A stretch of 64,000 bases of DNA from Usnea hakonensis (Eukaryota; Ascomycota; Lecanoromycetes; Lecanorales; Parmeliaceae): NCBI GenBank assembly GCA_013423325.1, contig BLJB01000487.1, positions 1 to 64,000 on the forward strand, given 5' to 3'. Below are positions 22,545 to 34,200 of this stretch, piece by piece. Both the position numbers and the translations under genes were made by a program. The notes beneath the pieces were generated by a model, which saw only the letters and a program-made list of their open reading frames with translations, was not told the origin of the DNA and made no database searches. Position 1 is the first letter of the stretch, and each line of letters begins with the position of its first letter.

Positions 22545-23768
22545 TCAAACCTTTCTCTGCCTAACTTCTGTCTTCTTAACCTCAATCCCGTTCTTCCCAT
22601 CCAAGAACTTAGTCTCCGTTCTCAGCTTGTCCACCACCTCTTCATCGTACATGATTTCCTCCCCGCCAAACTCCATATCTTCATCCTCCACAACCTCCGT
22701 GATAAGGGTACTGCTGTCCATCAAACCCTCCACCATCACACCCTCGTCTTTATCCTCTTTCTTCCTACCACCTTTCTTGTCCTTGGACTCGGCAAACCTC
22801 TTCCTGATCGTCTCAATCATCTTGCCAAACCAGTAGAAATTCAGGGTATTAAGCACAATATTACTGCCCATATAGACAATAGCCAACCAAGCCGGCATTG
22901 GATAGTCACCCGCAAAGCGCATGATCTCCGCACTCCCTGCTTCCAGTTCAAATACTGCCTTCGAGCTTCTGGTAAGAGGGTCGTAGTGCAGTGCCGCCCA
23001 AACATCCTGGTAGACGCGGATTGACTGATACGTGCCCCAGAGCAAGCGGCAGCAGAAAAAGCTGGAGAGGAGAAACATGCCATTGTACCATTGCGGTCGG
23101 GAGCCGGTCATGTGGAGTTTATCGAAGAACCAGTGAAAATTGAGGAACGGGGAGGAGAGTTCGTAGAGGATGAAAGTGGGGCCGTAAAAGTTGACAAACG
23201 GTCTCTGCAGTACTCGTGTCAGTCGTACGGGGTTCCCTACAACCCGGGGACATACTCCACCCGGATAACGAGGTGTTCTACTCACAAATCCCAATGAAAA
23301 AACCACCAAGGCAGCCACGGCATGCGCCAACAGGCCCCACCCAAACACCGCCACATTCCCCACACACATGAAAAGATCCCACAAAAAATACCCCGCCGCG
23401 AACCCCTGAATCATACCACTCGCTCCCGTATATCCCCAAACCCGTTGATCCCACTCCATCCCCCCCCTCTCCTCATCCGTCAACATAACCCACAAAGCCA
23501 GCGTATTAATAATCAACGACTGCGCCAAAGACACAACATGAACGTCCCAATTCAGCTTCGTGCGGGCGTTTAAGGCAGGATAGGTGCGCGGGAAGAGCTT
23601 GTTGGAGAGGTAAGGGGAGATGTAGCGGCATATAACGTGGTAGACGAGGGTCGCGACGAGGAGTTCGTGGATGTGGAGTGGCAGGGTGTGAAGAGCGAGG
23701 GCGTCGGCGATTGGCGTTGTGAAGCGTGTGAGGAGTGGGGGCGGAGGGAAGGGGAATGGGTCGTGCAT
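22545..23768 (-). CDS. TLC-domain (TRAM/LAG1/CLN8) multi-pass membrane protein
   Basis: Exons on the minus strand are 23768-23286 and 23204-22545, for 380 aa. The 81-bp intron (23205-23285) is a multiple of three with no stop, so it can be mistaken for coding; its GTGAGT donor and CTGAC branch site support removal, restoring the family motif GFRPFVNFYG, then ELSSPFLN. Several hydrophobic helices span residues 30-300. The tail is highly charged (RFAESKDKKGGRKKEDKDE). TLC proteins act in ER lipid synthesis, sensing or transport. This subgroup lacks an assigned reaction, and I see no ceramide-synthase Lag1p motif. Confidence 0.82.
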   Translation of the reverse strand: MHDPFPFPPPPLLTRFTTPIADALALHTLPLHIHELLVATLVYHVICRYISPYLSNKLFPRTYPALNARTKLNWDVHVVSLAQSLIINTLALWVMLTDEERGGMEWDQRVWGYTGASGMIQGFAAGYFLWDLFMCVGNVAVFGWGLLAHAVAALVVFSLGFVSRTPRYPGGVCPRVVGNPVRLTRVLQRPFVNFYGPTFILYELSSPFLNFHWFFDKLHMTGSRPQWYNGMFLLSSFFCCRLLWGTYQSIRVYQDVWAALHYDPLTRSSKAVFELEAGSAEIMRFAGDYPMPAWLAIVYMGSNIVLNTLNFYWFGKMIETIRKRFAESKDKKGGRKKEDKDEGVMVEGLMDSSTLITEVVEDEDMEFGGEEIMYDEEVVDKLRTETKFLDGKNGIEVKKTEVRQRKV

Positions 23769-25006
23769 GGTTTGAGTATTTGGAGCTCGAGGCGGCGAGG
23801 CAAGCCAGTTGAGATTCGTGAGAGGCGTTATTGGGGCATGGTCGTCAGTGTGTACTTGGGAATATTAAGATGAGTCGGCGTAGGGGACGAGGGTCAGGAA
23901 ATCATTACGAGGCAGCAGTGTCGGCTTAGGTATGTTGTATGTGCGTGAAGACAAAAAGATCCCGAGACCAGATCAGAGGCTGCAGACAAAGCCGCCTGAT
24001 ATTTTGAGCAGCCGGTATCGGCGAAACGTGTCCCCGGTTGTGAACATTGGGGCACGAGGCAAGTACGGAGTATCTTGGTGCACTTTCATCTCAACCTGTC
24101 AATGTCTTGTAGATGATTTCTTTCTAGTACTTATGCAATCACCCTATAATGTCTACAAAAGGCCGAGGATGTTTGGCTGTCTTCTACCAGCATCACTTGC
24201 GACCTGCGCTGCTGCCGGATCCATCGACAGCACGTGGCCAAAGAAGTAGCACGAGACCAGTCGCATCGAAACGAAATAGATCCCATGACTCCGCTTCTTA
24301 AAGCCTGATCTATCTGCAGAGAGGTTGGCCTAAAACCTCAACAAAGATAATTGCTGCAGGACCTTCTTTGAGCGCTCTTGGGTCGCGACGCCCGTCACAT
24401 ATGAAAACCAGCTATACAGATGACTTTGTTCAAATAGAACTTCTCTCCAATGTCTCGGCTTTGGCAAGGATCAATAGTCTTAACGAGGAGAATTGGACTC
24501 TGCAAGAAACGAAATAGTGTCAACTCTAATTAGCACCGCAGGTCACAACATGCCTGGACATATTCCGACTTATTGCCATGATGGCGAAGTCTTCCTTGGC
24601 ACTCACACCGGAACAAGAAAGCTTGATGTCCAAAAGCAGAGACAACAAACAGGCAGTTTCGCCACTTGCGCAGCCACGAGTTTAGGAGTACAACTATGTT
24701 ATCTATTAGTGAACATAGCATTGACTCTAAAATACCTGCATGTAGGCTCAGAAGGGAAGCGTATCCAAAACAATGTAACTCTTGCTTCGGCTTTACTCTC
24801 TCGAGGATTTCTCATAGAGAGTGTATGATGCTATAGTCTCGATTGATTGGGGTGAAATTGGTTAGTGAAATGGGAATATTTCCTCCAGATTTCTAAACTT
24901 TTTTCTTGGAACCAATATTTACAACATGCAACCTCGTCTCAAACCGGGTCCAAACCTTACCACAAATATCTATCGCTATCAAGCTACGGTTCTGCCGCAC
25001 AGAATA
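23769..25006. other. Intergenic region without recognised gene
   Basis: This is about 1.2 kb between the TLC gene start (-) and the 3' end of the ornithine monooxygenase (-). Open frames are short and have no recognisable content. Confidence 0.45.
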
Positions 25007-26495
25007 TCAGAGCTTCGCGCGGCCCGGAGCCTGCGCCGGGAAAATGGCGTCGACCATCTCGCCACCTCTCACGGCAAGGATTGAAAGCAGGGTATCGCTC
25101 AACTACGGTAAAGGACAGTCAGCCAGCTACTCATTATACAGAGTGCACTACATCCACCACCTACCCCATGACTAGCCTCGCAGCAGCCCTGCAGCCAAAT
25201 CCCAGAATCATCCGCCACCGCACCTTTCCGAAACCTAACCTTATAATTCCGTTCCACAGCGTACCTATCCTCTGGAAGCAGATGGCGCGTCGGTTGCAAG
25301 AGCGTCTCATGTCCATTCCGGACATAACCTGTTCCAAGAATGGCTATATCGAAGCTCGAATCCGAGAAGGTGACTTCGCCGTTCGAGGTGTTTTGCAATT
25401 TGAGCCTGAGCCGATGATCGGGAGAGTTTTCGATCCCAATGACCTCTCGCCACGGCATGATCTTGTGCTGCCATTTCCTCTGGTCCGGCTCGTGCAAGCG
25501 TTGGTGATACATCTTTTCATACATACAGTCTAGAAGTTCTGAGCGTACGACTCCGTAATTGGTCGCTTTGTCGTTCGCAGTGGTCTTTTGCTGTGATGCC
25601 ACAGAGAGGTTGTAGAATGTATCGACGCGTTCCGGGTCAAAGATCTCGTTGACACTACACAGGACAGGGGAAGCGGCGATCAGTAGGGCTCAACATATGA
25701 GTGTTTGGAAAGAAGAACCCACAAAGGACTATCGTCGCTGGGTTTGAGCGCAGAAGCTCCCGTGTACAGCGTTATGTGAGAATTTGCATAGCGGGTTTGC
25801 AGATCGTTGAAGATCTCGGCGGCACTTTGGCCGCCCCCAATGACGGCCACGTGATGTGCCTTGCGTGTATCTATCAATATCCTGGGGACCGCGGACGAGT
25901 ACAAAGAAGAATGGATGACCCGGCCATCGAGACCACCGGTTGAAAATGCAGGCGGTATCCTAGGCTTCCCGCCAATCGCAACAACCACATTCCTCGCAGT
26001 GACGGTGCTCGTTTCATTAGTGTCGACGTTCCTTGAAAGAACCTGCCAAGATTGGACGGGAGCTTTGGAAATCTCAACCGGCGAGACAGAAATGGTCTCT
26101 TGGCCGTATCGGACCGCTGGCTCAAAGTACGAAGCGCACCAAGACATGTAGTCATTATATTCCTCGCGCAAGGGCAAGAAAGTCGAGAGGTTGGTGAAAG
26201 CGACGAGACGATTCTTGGACTTGAGATAGTTGATGAATGTGAATTTTGACCGGGGGTCTCGCAGGGTGGCCAGATCTTTGAGGAAAGAAATCTGCATTCG
26301 GGCGTTTGGAAGAAGCATGCCCGCATGCCATACAAATCTCCGTTGTCGTTCTATATACAAGACACGGCCTTCGACTTCCCGGTCATGAAGAGCGATAGCA
26401 ATGGCCAAAGACGCTGGCCCAAATCCAATACATACGAGATCATACTGACATTGAGGACCGGAGCCATCTTGAGTATGGGCAGTTTGCGACAGCAT
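25007..26495 (-). CDS. sidA: L-ornithine N5-monooxygenase (siderophore biosynthesis)
   Basis: Exons on the minus strand are 26495-25723, 25654-25165 and 25102-25007, giving 452 aa; all phases agree. The longer frame upstream begins at GTG, so MLSQTAHTQ is the start. FAD binding is shown by CIGFGPASLAIA and NADPH binding by VIGGGQSAAEIF. The first intron falls inside DDSPFVNEIF and the second inside HGLSDTLLS, both strongly conserved in the family. LGTGYVRN is the ATGY-like substrate loop and LQGCCEASHG the C-terminal signature. It hydroxylates ornithine with NADPH and O2, the committed step of hydroxamate siderophores. It diverges from the ferrichrome-type NRPS; regulation by iron through a GATA factor is likely (site at 27658). 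Confidence 0.95.
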
Positions 26496-27393
26496 CGTGG
26501 CTTTGACTGTCACAGATGGTCCTGGAGGATTTCAGACTCTAAACCTTTGGGCTCTTGGCAAAACCACTGTGTTCCTTGACAAGTCTCAAATCAAAGGATG
26601 CACAGGCGTAGGGAGTGGTCTTGAGGCGGCCAACAGTACTCCGTAGATCATGACAATCTTTTTCGGCCTTCATCAGAACATACCGGCCAAGTAGGGTGCA
26701 TAGCGCTAATATGAGTCCCCAAAGCGAAGTAGGGAGGTTGCCTTACGGGCATCTTGATATGTTGTACAGTATAATGTGATGCTGATGAGAAAAAATTTCA
26801 TTCGTGCATTTTTAGGTTCCTGCGCTAATTGTGCATACCCACTCACACGGCCACACGTGGCCCTTGCATCAGCAAAACATATCGATCATATAGTCTTGTA
26901 CCGCTACCAGAAGATGGTCCTCGTGGATTGTGTCTTTTGAAACTAGAGAACCCATCTTGCACAGTTGCGTGAACTATAGAGGAGTGTCCTTGTAGGTGAG
27001 TAGTGCTGTGGTCGATTTGTACTCTCGCGGGGTAAGTAGGCTGACAGGGGTAATGTAGTCGTTATGATGCCGATACTCACTCACTTGACGGTGCAGACAA
27101 ACTGAAATCCTCCGATCACCTCATCCACCCACATCGTCTGGGAATCAAATCCTTTGCCCACCATGTGTCGACCAGAGTCTGCCCAGCGCTTCTCATGTAG
27201 AGCAATTGCCCACGCCTTTACTCCCGTCATGCAGTTGATTCCCCGGCCATTGATCATCAACATGTTCCTCTTTCAGAAAGCCTGGTGTGCGCTCACGTGC
27301 TTCGATTCCTAAGTACACGATGCGCCCAATGATGAGTCTTAAAGAAGTGTGGCGGGAATTCTTTCTAGAAAACCAGTCCACTATTGGATCAAC

Positions 27394-27471
27394 GCCATTA
27401 TTAGGAATCGAACCTAAGGTACTTTTCTTTGATCTTACTTTGGATACCTCCCTCGCTCGGCAAACAGTGGC
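27394..27471 (-). other. tRNA-like sequence, probably non-functional
   Basis: On the minus strand this has a perfect B box (GGTTCGATTCC) in a fully paired 5-bp T arm (27401-27417), an A-box-like GCCGAGCGAGGGAGG, and acceptor ends that pair at six of seven positions. No anticodon stem forms, so it is not a working tRNA. It may be a tRNA relic or a SINE head, or chance. Confidence 0.3.
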
Positions 27472-27639
27472 GGGTAAATGATGATCCGGATGAAGATCTA
27501 ATCAGATCGTCTAGTACTTTAAGTACTTTAAGAAAAAAAAAAATTTCAAACATCAAGTTTGTTGAGTTGGCTTCGGCTTACCGAGTTTTGGAGGTGGAGC
27601 CCCACATATTATCCCCGAAGCAGCGTGTGGGGTCCTTGT

Positions 27640-27646
27640 TATAAAA
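27640..27646 (+). promoter_or_regulatory. TATA-like box of the NRPS promoter
   Basis: TATAAAA lies 12 bp before the SreA-type site and about 640 bp upstream of the conservative NRPS start. It is about 350 bp upstream of the alternative first exon at 27999. Confidence 0.35.
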
Positions 27647-27657
27647 GCGCTAAAAAA

Positions 27658-27666
27658 TTATCAGAT
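27658..27666 (-). promoter_or_regulatory. SreA-type GATA site (ATCWGATAA)
   Basis: The minus strand reads ATCTGATAA, an exact match to the extended site bound by SreA/Sre1-type iron-responsive GATA repressors; the plus strand continues into AGATAG, a second overlapping GATA core. It lies between sidA and the NRPS. Repression by iron and induction on starvation are inferred from the motif and the genes. Confidence 0.65.
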
Positions 27667-28282
27667 AGAGTACCTAGGTATTTGGTCCACTTTCGTGATT
27701 GAATGCATCTTTCCGGACACTACTTGTGAGATCATCATCACATCATGGTTCCGGGTAAAAAAGTAATCAAGCTAAGGTATGTAAGATGTTACCTTTTACT
27801 GCGACTAACAACATAAAGTAAGGGCATTATGAGCTTTACAGTCGGCAACCCTTGTAGCTTGCTTGGCACTACATTATTGGTGCGTTGATCTTGTTTCACT
27901 CTTCTTGGATTTTCACTTCTACTCCCTTCCCTTTCTGTCGAGCTACCAGTACTAATTGTGGCATTCTCGTCAACTAACAAAGCCGTCAGAAGCCTTGAAT
28001 GTCATTAGATAGTCGTGGCCAAACTGACGCGGAGCATCTTGAGCTTGGCCGCCTCAGTTGTCCAGATGCACAACACATCAAGACTATCAGGCAATCTGAC
28101 TGCCGCGTGTCCCCGTTCACACTATTACATCCAAACGGATAAACCTTTGGCAGGCTCGTGAAGATATCTTTGCTAATTACACCTGCATGACCGCCTGAGA
28201 TTCAATGTATGTATCATCCTAATTGCCTATCAACGTTACTTTGCAGAAGCACTTCAACAAGCTGGAGGTCGCTTCTCCACAT

Positions 28283-31200
28283 ATGTCTCATATCGTAGGA
28301 CCCGATGTCGGCTCGGGCTTCCAAAAAGACCCTTCTCCTACGCCTTTCCCTTCTTTAACCGGTTTGAGACTGGGTATGAGAATTGGGAAGTCAAAGTCTG
28401 TCACGATTGGTTCGAGTGTGACATGTATCGATCTGCAAAATGCCACAGCAAACCTTGGTGCGTCGCCCATTGCAGCTCTGCAGGCTGCTTGGGCTGTGAT
28501 CCTCTCTACGTATACTGCTGCTCAGGACGATGTTAGCTTCACAACACTCATTGCTTCTCAAGAGTGCCAACAGTCTGACTATCTGGGTCGAAGTGACTTC
28601 TTAACAACCCTGACGCGAGTATGTCTTGGTGATACTCAGGAGTGTGGCCACACAACGACTGGCAGCCTTCTTCATCACCTGACACAATCAAATGCATTGG
28701 CATTACATCGGTCAAAGCTACCAGCAATTTCTGCTGCTCACAGCGATCACCTGGGAAGACATGGAACCATTCTAGCCTTGAAAAGCAATGAATGCTCCGA
28801 AGATAATGAGGGTGCCTCGACATCTAGTAATGGTCTCCTAGAAGGCGAGAAGTATGCAGTGGGTTTCGTAGCTTGGCCTGACCGTGCCGGTGCCTTGAAG
28901 CTGGAGGTACAATACATCGATACGTATCTGAACGAGACCAGCGCTCTTGTGATGTTGAAACAATTGAACGATGTCTTCGCGTTCATTCTTGCGAATCCCG
29001 CAGGAACAATTGCAAGTAGCGTGAGTGCTATCGGCACGTCTCTATCATCCAAGTCGAATGAGACCCTGGAAGAGTCTATAGAATGTAATTTACCGCCATA
29101 CTTGCAAGCTCAATTCGAGTATTTCGCCTTTCACAGCCCGTACCGTGTGGCATTGGATTTTCGCAAAGACTTGCACGACAAAACCTCAAGGGATAACACT
29201 ACGTGGACTTATGAGCAACTCAACGATAGGGCCGAGAACTTTGCTACGTATCTGATCCACCGCTTTGGCCAACTAAATGATGAGATTGTGCCAATATGCA
29301 TGGAGAGGCGTCCTGAACTTTATATTGCCATCCTTGGTATTTTAAAGACGGGCGGGGCTTGGTGCCCAATTGATTCTTCTTTTCCAGCTCGTCGCCGCCA
29401 TCACCTTATTGCACGGACTGGCGCGCGAATGGTAATTGTCGCTGAGCAAACTACAGATATCATCAAAGGCGTACCGAAGAGCGTGATCACAATCGACGTT
29501 ACATGTCTAGAGGGGCCTTCCGCTAATCCAGTTGAAGCATTTAGTGCGAAAACGGGAAGCCTTGCCTATCTGATCTGGACGAGTGGAACAACTGGCGACC
29601 CCAAAGGCGTTCCTATTCACCACGAAGCTGCAGTGACTAGTATGAGAGCTTTACAGCGGGCTATTCCTGTCAAAGTCTCCGGTGGTATCGTGCGTTGCCT
29701 TCAATTTTCTCAATTCACATTCGACGTATTCGTCCAAGATCTGTTCTACACTTGGGGAGTTGGAGGAACGGTCATCTCTTCCACCCAAGAGATTATGCTT
29801 GGCTCATTCGCTGAGTTAGCAACCAAAGCAGGCGCAACTCATGCGCATCTGACCCCGACATTCGCCGCGAGCATTCCTCGAGAGCGATGTCCGACCTTGG
29901 AAGTGGTGACAATGATCGGGGAGAAGCTGTCACAGGCCGTAGCAGACGACTGGAGTCATGATATGCGAGCTTTTAACACTTACGGGCCTGCGGAGACCAC
30001 CGTAGTCTCAACTTTTCGACAATTTGGTGCTGCAGGAGACAACACTCGAAGCGAGAATATTGGGTTTCCTCTAGTGTCAGTGTCTGCTTTTGTCATGCGC
30101 GATAACCGCCCTATAATGAGACATGGCATTGGCGAGTTGGCTCTTGGGGGTCCCCAGCTTTCGAAGGGATATTGGAATGATCCGGAAAGATCATCTGAAA
30201 GATTTGTTTGGAATGAGCATTGTTCTAGACACTTATACATGACAGGGGATTTGGTTCGCCAACTGTGTGACGGCTCCTTTGAGTTTATAGGCCGAACTGA
30301 CGACCTTATCAAAATTCAGGGTATCCGCGTTGAGCTTAGCGAGATTAGCTTTTCTCTTCGTTCGTGCCATCCACTTGTCGAGCAAGTCGAAGTACTGTAT
30401 CTGCATCGGTATGATCGTCCTTCAAATGTTATCGTGGCTTTTCTTGCTGCCCCAAATCTGAATGAAATTAAAGAACCTGCCAGCGAAGTCATTGCAAGCA
30501 AAAACTCCATCCCTGTCGTCCAGAGCGCTCTGCGTGAAGCGCAGAAGAACTTGCCAGGTTACATGGTTCCAAGCATTTTCCTTGTGTTAAGTCGGATCCC
30601 ACGTACTACATCGGCTAAAGTGGACAAAGCTGCTCTCATGAGGATTTACAGTTCAGTCGATTTGGCGAAATGGGAGGTGACGCTTACTTCAGGCGACAAC
30701 AATGTCAGAGAGGCGACGACCTGGACTCCGCGCGAATCAGCTCTCATCGCAATCCTCGCACAACTTTCTGGGACATGTCCAAAAGCCATCACTCGAAGCA
30801 CTGACTTGCGTTCGATCGGAATAGATTCTATCGCAGCAACAAGGCTAGCTCCACTGCTCAATGCAAATAGCTTTTGTGTCTCTATCACCGATATCCTTCA
30901 ATGCCAAACTCTAAATGATGTTGCGAAAATGATTGACGAGCCCCGCAATATACGTCCGATCGAAAACTATGATCTTGAGGCATTCCACAATGAATGGTTC
31001 GATAGAGTCAGAAATCTGATCGAGAGAAGTGACGTGTTCGTAGCACCGGCTCTACCATTACAAGAATCGCTCCTCAGCGAAAGTATGCAGAACGCCAGCG
31101 CTTACTGGAGTCACAACTTTCTCTCTTTTGGCGCCGAGGTCGACATCTCCCGCTTACACGAGGCCTGGTTGCAGGTCGTGAGCGATACGGAGGCATTACG

Positions 31201-34200
31201 TACCGGATTCATCCCTTCGGCTGTATTTCGAGAACATGATAACGGTCAAAGTCTTTCGACCTCAACATTTCTACAGCTGATATACGCGAAGCCTGAAATT
31301 GGCTGGAAATGCGTGAAGTCGTCTGAGGCCGATATGAAAGACATTGCCATACAGAGAGCACGTGTGGTGGCCAAGAGTCACCAAGAAAAATACTATAGAC
31401 ACCCACTACTAGCTATCACGATATTCGCACTACCTGAAGGTCGCGTAATGATGCTGTCCATTCATCACTCGGTTCGAGACGAGACATCGCTTGAGTTCAT
31501 TCTGGAGGATGTTGGTAAGAGTTATCAGAAGGTTGCAGGATGCTCAAACCAGCGGCACCAATTGCGTGAGGCTCTTCAAGTGATGCTCCCAACGAAGGCT
31601 CAAAAAGACAGGGATGAGGAATATTGGTCAAAGACACTTAAAGACTTCATTGCGACTGGTGACGCAAATGAGTGGCCAGATTTAACCGGTAAGAAGATGC
31701 GAAGCGAAGATCAAGATGTAGCATTCACTACTCATACGCGAGCACTAAATTTGAGCTACGAGGAACTTCAAAATGCAGCACTTAGCTTCGGTGCATCATC
31801 GGTAGCGTCGATCCTAAGAGTGGCTTGGGGATTGGTATTGCTGGAGTACTTGGAGACCGACAGCGTTGTATTCGGAGAGACGTGGTCGACTCGCATTGAC
31901 GAGTTTGCGTTGGCGGATGTCGTCGGACCACTCCTGAATGTGTTACCCGTCCCTTTTCGTGCCCAAGGGTCTGCTCGCGAAACCCTCATCGCGCAGTCGC
32001 ATCTACAGAGGGAATCCAGAGGCCATCGTTCGATACACTCACAAGTTGTTAGAAAGCTCCTTGGTCGGTCTGAGAAGCAACTGTTATATCCGGCAGTGTT
32101 CAATTTTCTTCCGGACTTGAGAGGAGACAGCCGGAATGGCTGCTCTTCGATGATGTGGAATAAAATTGACAATATCGTAAGCCTTACTGTGGAACATCTT
32201 TTAGCACTCAATGTCACACAAACGGGGACTGGTAGTCTAGAGATGGAAATCTCAGCAAGCCAAAAAGTTATGAGCAGCGACCACCTCGCTATACTTGCTG
32301 TGCAAGTGGACGCCTTTGTCGAGACAATGCTAAAGTCCCCTGACATGCCACTTACGCAAATCTCATCACTTTTCCCAAAGGAAATGCTCTCAGTCACGTC
32401 GGTCTCCTTTAGCGAAAACGTGAGACTTGCCTGGAAACAAAATCCCACGGACTGGGTGGATCATTACGCTACAGTACACCCAGGCTGGCTTGCAGCCCAG
32501 GTGGTCACCTCCCTCAGTGGCGCGGAGTCCGAATATGAAAGTTGGAACTTTGCAGAATTACGTTCTGCATACAAACGAGTTGCTGCTTTCATCATCCACA
32601 GTGGTTGTAACAACTGTATGATAGCCATGTGTCTAGATCGGCGTATCGAAGCTTATGCGATAATCCTTGGAATTTTGGCGTCAGGCAACACCTACTTACC
32701 TATCGACGAAGATTTGCCTGGAGAGCGTAAATCATTTCTGCTACAAGACAGTAAAGCCGCCATGGTCTTTACGATCAGGTCTCTCGCGTTGACAGTCCCT
32801 CCTGAGAGCCGCGTTATCTACGTGGACGACACTGCGTATTTGGAACAAATGGTCAATGATCATGCAGTTGGTTTACCCTCACAAATCAAAGCTAGTGACA
32901 ATGCGTATTTGCTTTATACCTCTGGATCTACCGGAGTCCCGAAGGGTGTGCTTGTCGGTCGTGGTAATCTCTGTTCGTTCATCGAAGGACTTTCCGAACT
33001 CATATCCCCACTCATACCTGGAATGAAAGACCTTCCGGGTAAAGGTAGATATCTCGGATTGGCAAGCAGGGCATTTGATGTTCACATTGCTGAGGTGTTC
33101 CTGGCCTGGCGGCAAGGTTTGGCAGCTGTGACTGCTTCCAGGACTATGCTGCTCGATAACCTTGAATTAGCGCTTCGGAAGCTGAGGATAACGCATGCTA
33201 GTTTTGTGCCATCTTTGGTTGATCAGGCAAGCTTAAATCCTATAAATCTCCCTGATCTTCATTATCTGGGTGTCGGAGGCGAGAAGATGTCGAAACGGGT
33301 TGTTGATACCTGGGCCTCCAATGACAACGCTACTTTGGTCAATGCGTATGGTCCAACAGAAATGTCCATAGGATGTACAGCTGCAGAAGTCACACCAGAG
33401 TCGAATCTAAGGAACGTCGGTCGACCCTATGGAAACTCCGTTGCTCATGTTCTGGTACCTGGGTCCAAGAAATATACCCTCCGTGGCGTTGCAGGAGAGC
33501 TTTGCTTCACAGGAGACTTGGTTGCAAATGGCTATCATAACCGCCCTGATGCAAGAGGGTTTGTGGATTTCAACGGCGAAAGAATGTACCGCACAGGTGA
33601 TATAGTACGCTTGATGGCGGATGACACAGTAGAATATCTGCGGCGGGAGGACGATCAAACCAAAGTCAGAGGGCAACGACTCGAATTAGGAGAGATTACG
33701 GAAGCCATTCGATCGACAGCAATGAGGACATTGGGTCTGAATAAAATTGACGTGGCGACAATGATCGCTCAGCATCCCAAGCTTTCGAGACCACAGCTTG
33801 TTAGTTTCGTCGTTCCTAGTCCACATTCGAATAATACTTCTGGTTGTCCAGAGACCCTTGGGTCCGCACGTGACCGTTCTATCACCAGCAAGATTCAGAA
33901 CAGTTGCCAAAAAGTCCTTCCCGCCTACATGGTGCCCGACGTGGTCATTCCTCTCACCAAATTACCACTCGCCCCCTCATCTGGAAAGGCGGACTTGAAG
34001 CGCCTCAAGACCCTTTTCGCAGACATGCCAGTTGCAGATATAACGCGCCACGTCTCCTCAGAAGGCCCTAATCAACCAAGTTCAAGCCGCCGAGAGTTGA
34101 CCGTAGCTGAAAGAGATGTGCTAAGTGCAATCACGAGAGCCTTGAATGTTGACGCGGCTGAGATTGCAGCTGACACCAATATCTTTGGACTTGGACTTGA

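Larger units (their letters stand above)
26496..28282. other. Siderophore-locus intergenic control region
   Basis: These 1.8 kb separate the divergent monooxygenase and NRPS genes. They hold a TATA-like box, a perfect SreA-type GATA motif and further GATA cores on the NRPS side (28007-28012; 28084-28089, minus strand). Around 27081-27381 two overlapping minus-strand frames of about 60 aa cannot be assigned and may be a gene relic. A tRNA-like stretch lies at 27394-27471. A candidate upstream NRPS exon (27999-28106) is discussed under the NRPS. Confidence 0.6.

Noticed and set aside
23205..23285. 27-codon coding stretch in the TLC protein
   Set aside because: It is a three-divisible intron with GTGAGT donor, branch site and CAG acceptor; removal restores the conserved RPFVNFYG context.
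24865..25533. A 222-aa plus-strand open frame overlapping the end of the ornithine monooxygenase
   Set aside because: The minus strand here encodes conserved SidA sequence with matching splice phases; the plus frame has no recognisable content and is a shadow.
27081..27381. Two minus-strand frames of about 60 aa in the siderophore intergenic region
   Set aside because: They are in different frames, start non-canonically or mid-sequence, and could not be joined or recognised; at most a gene relic.
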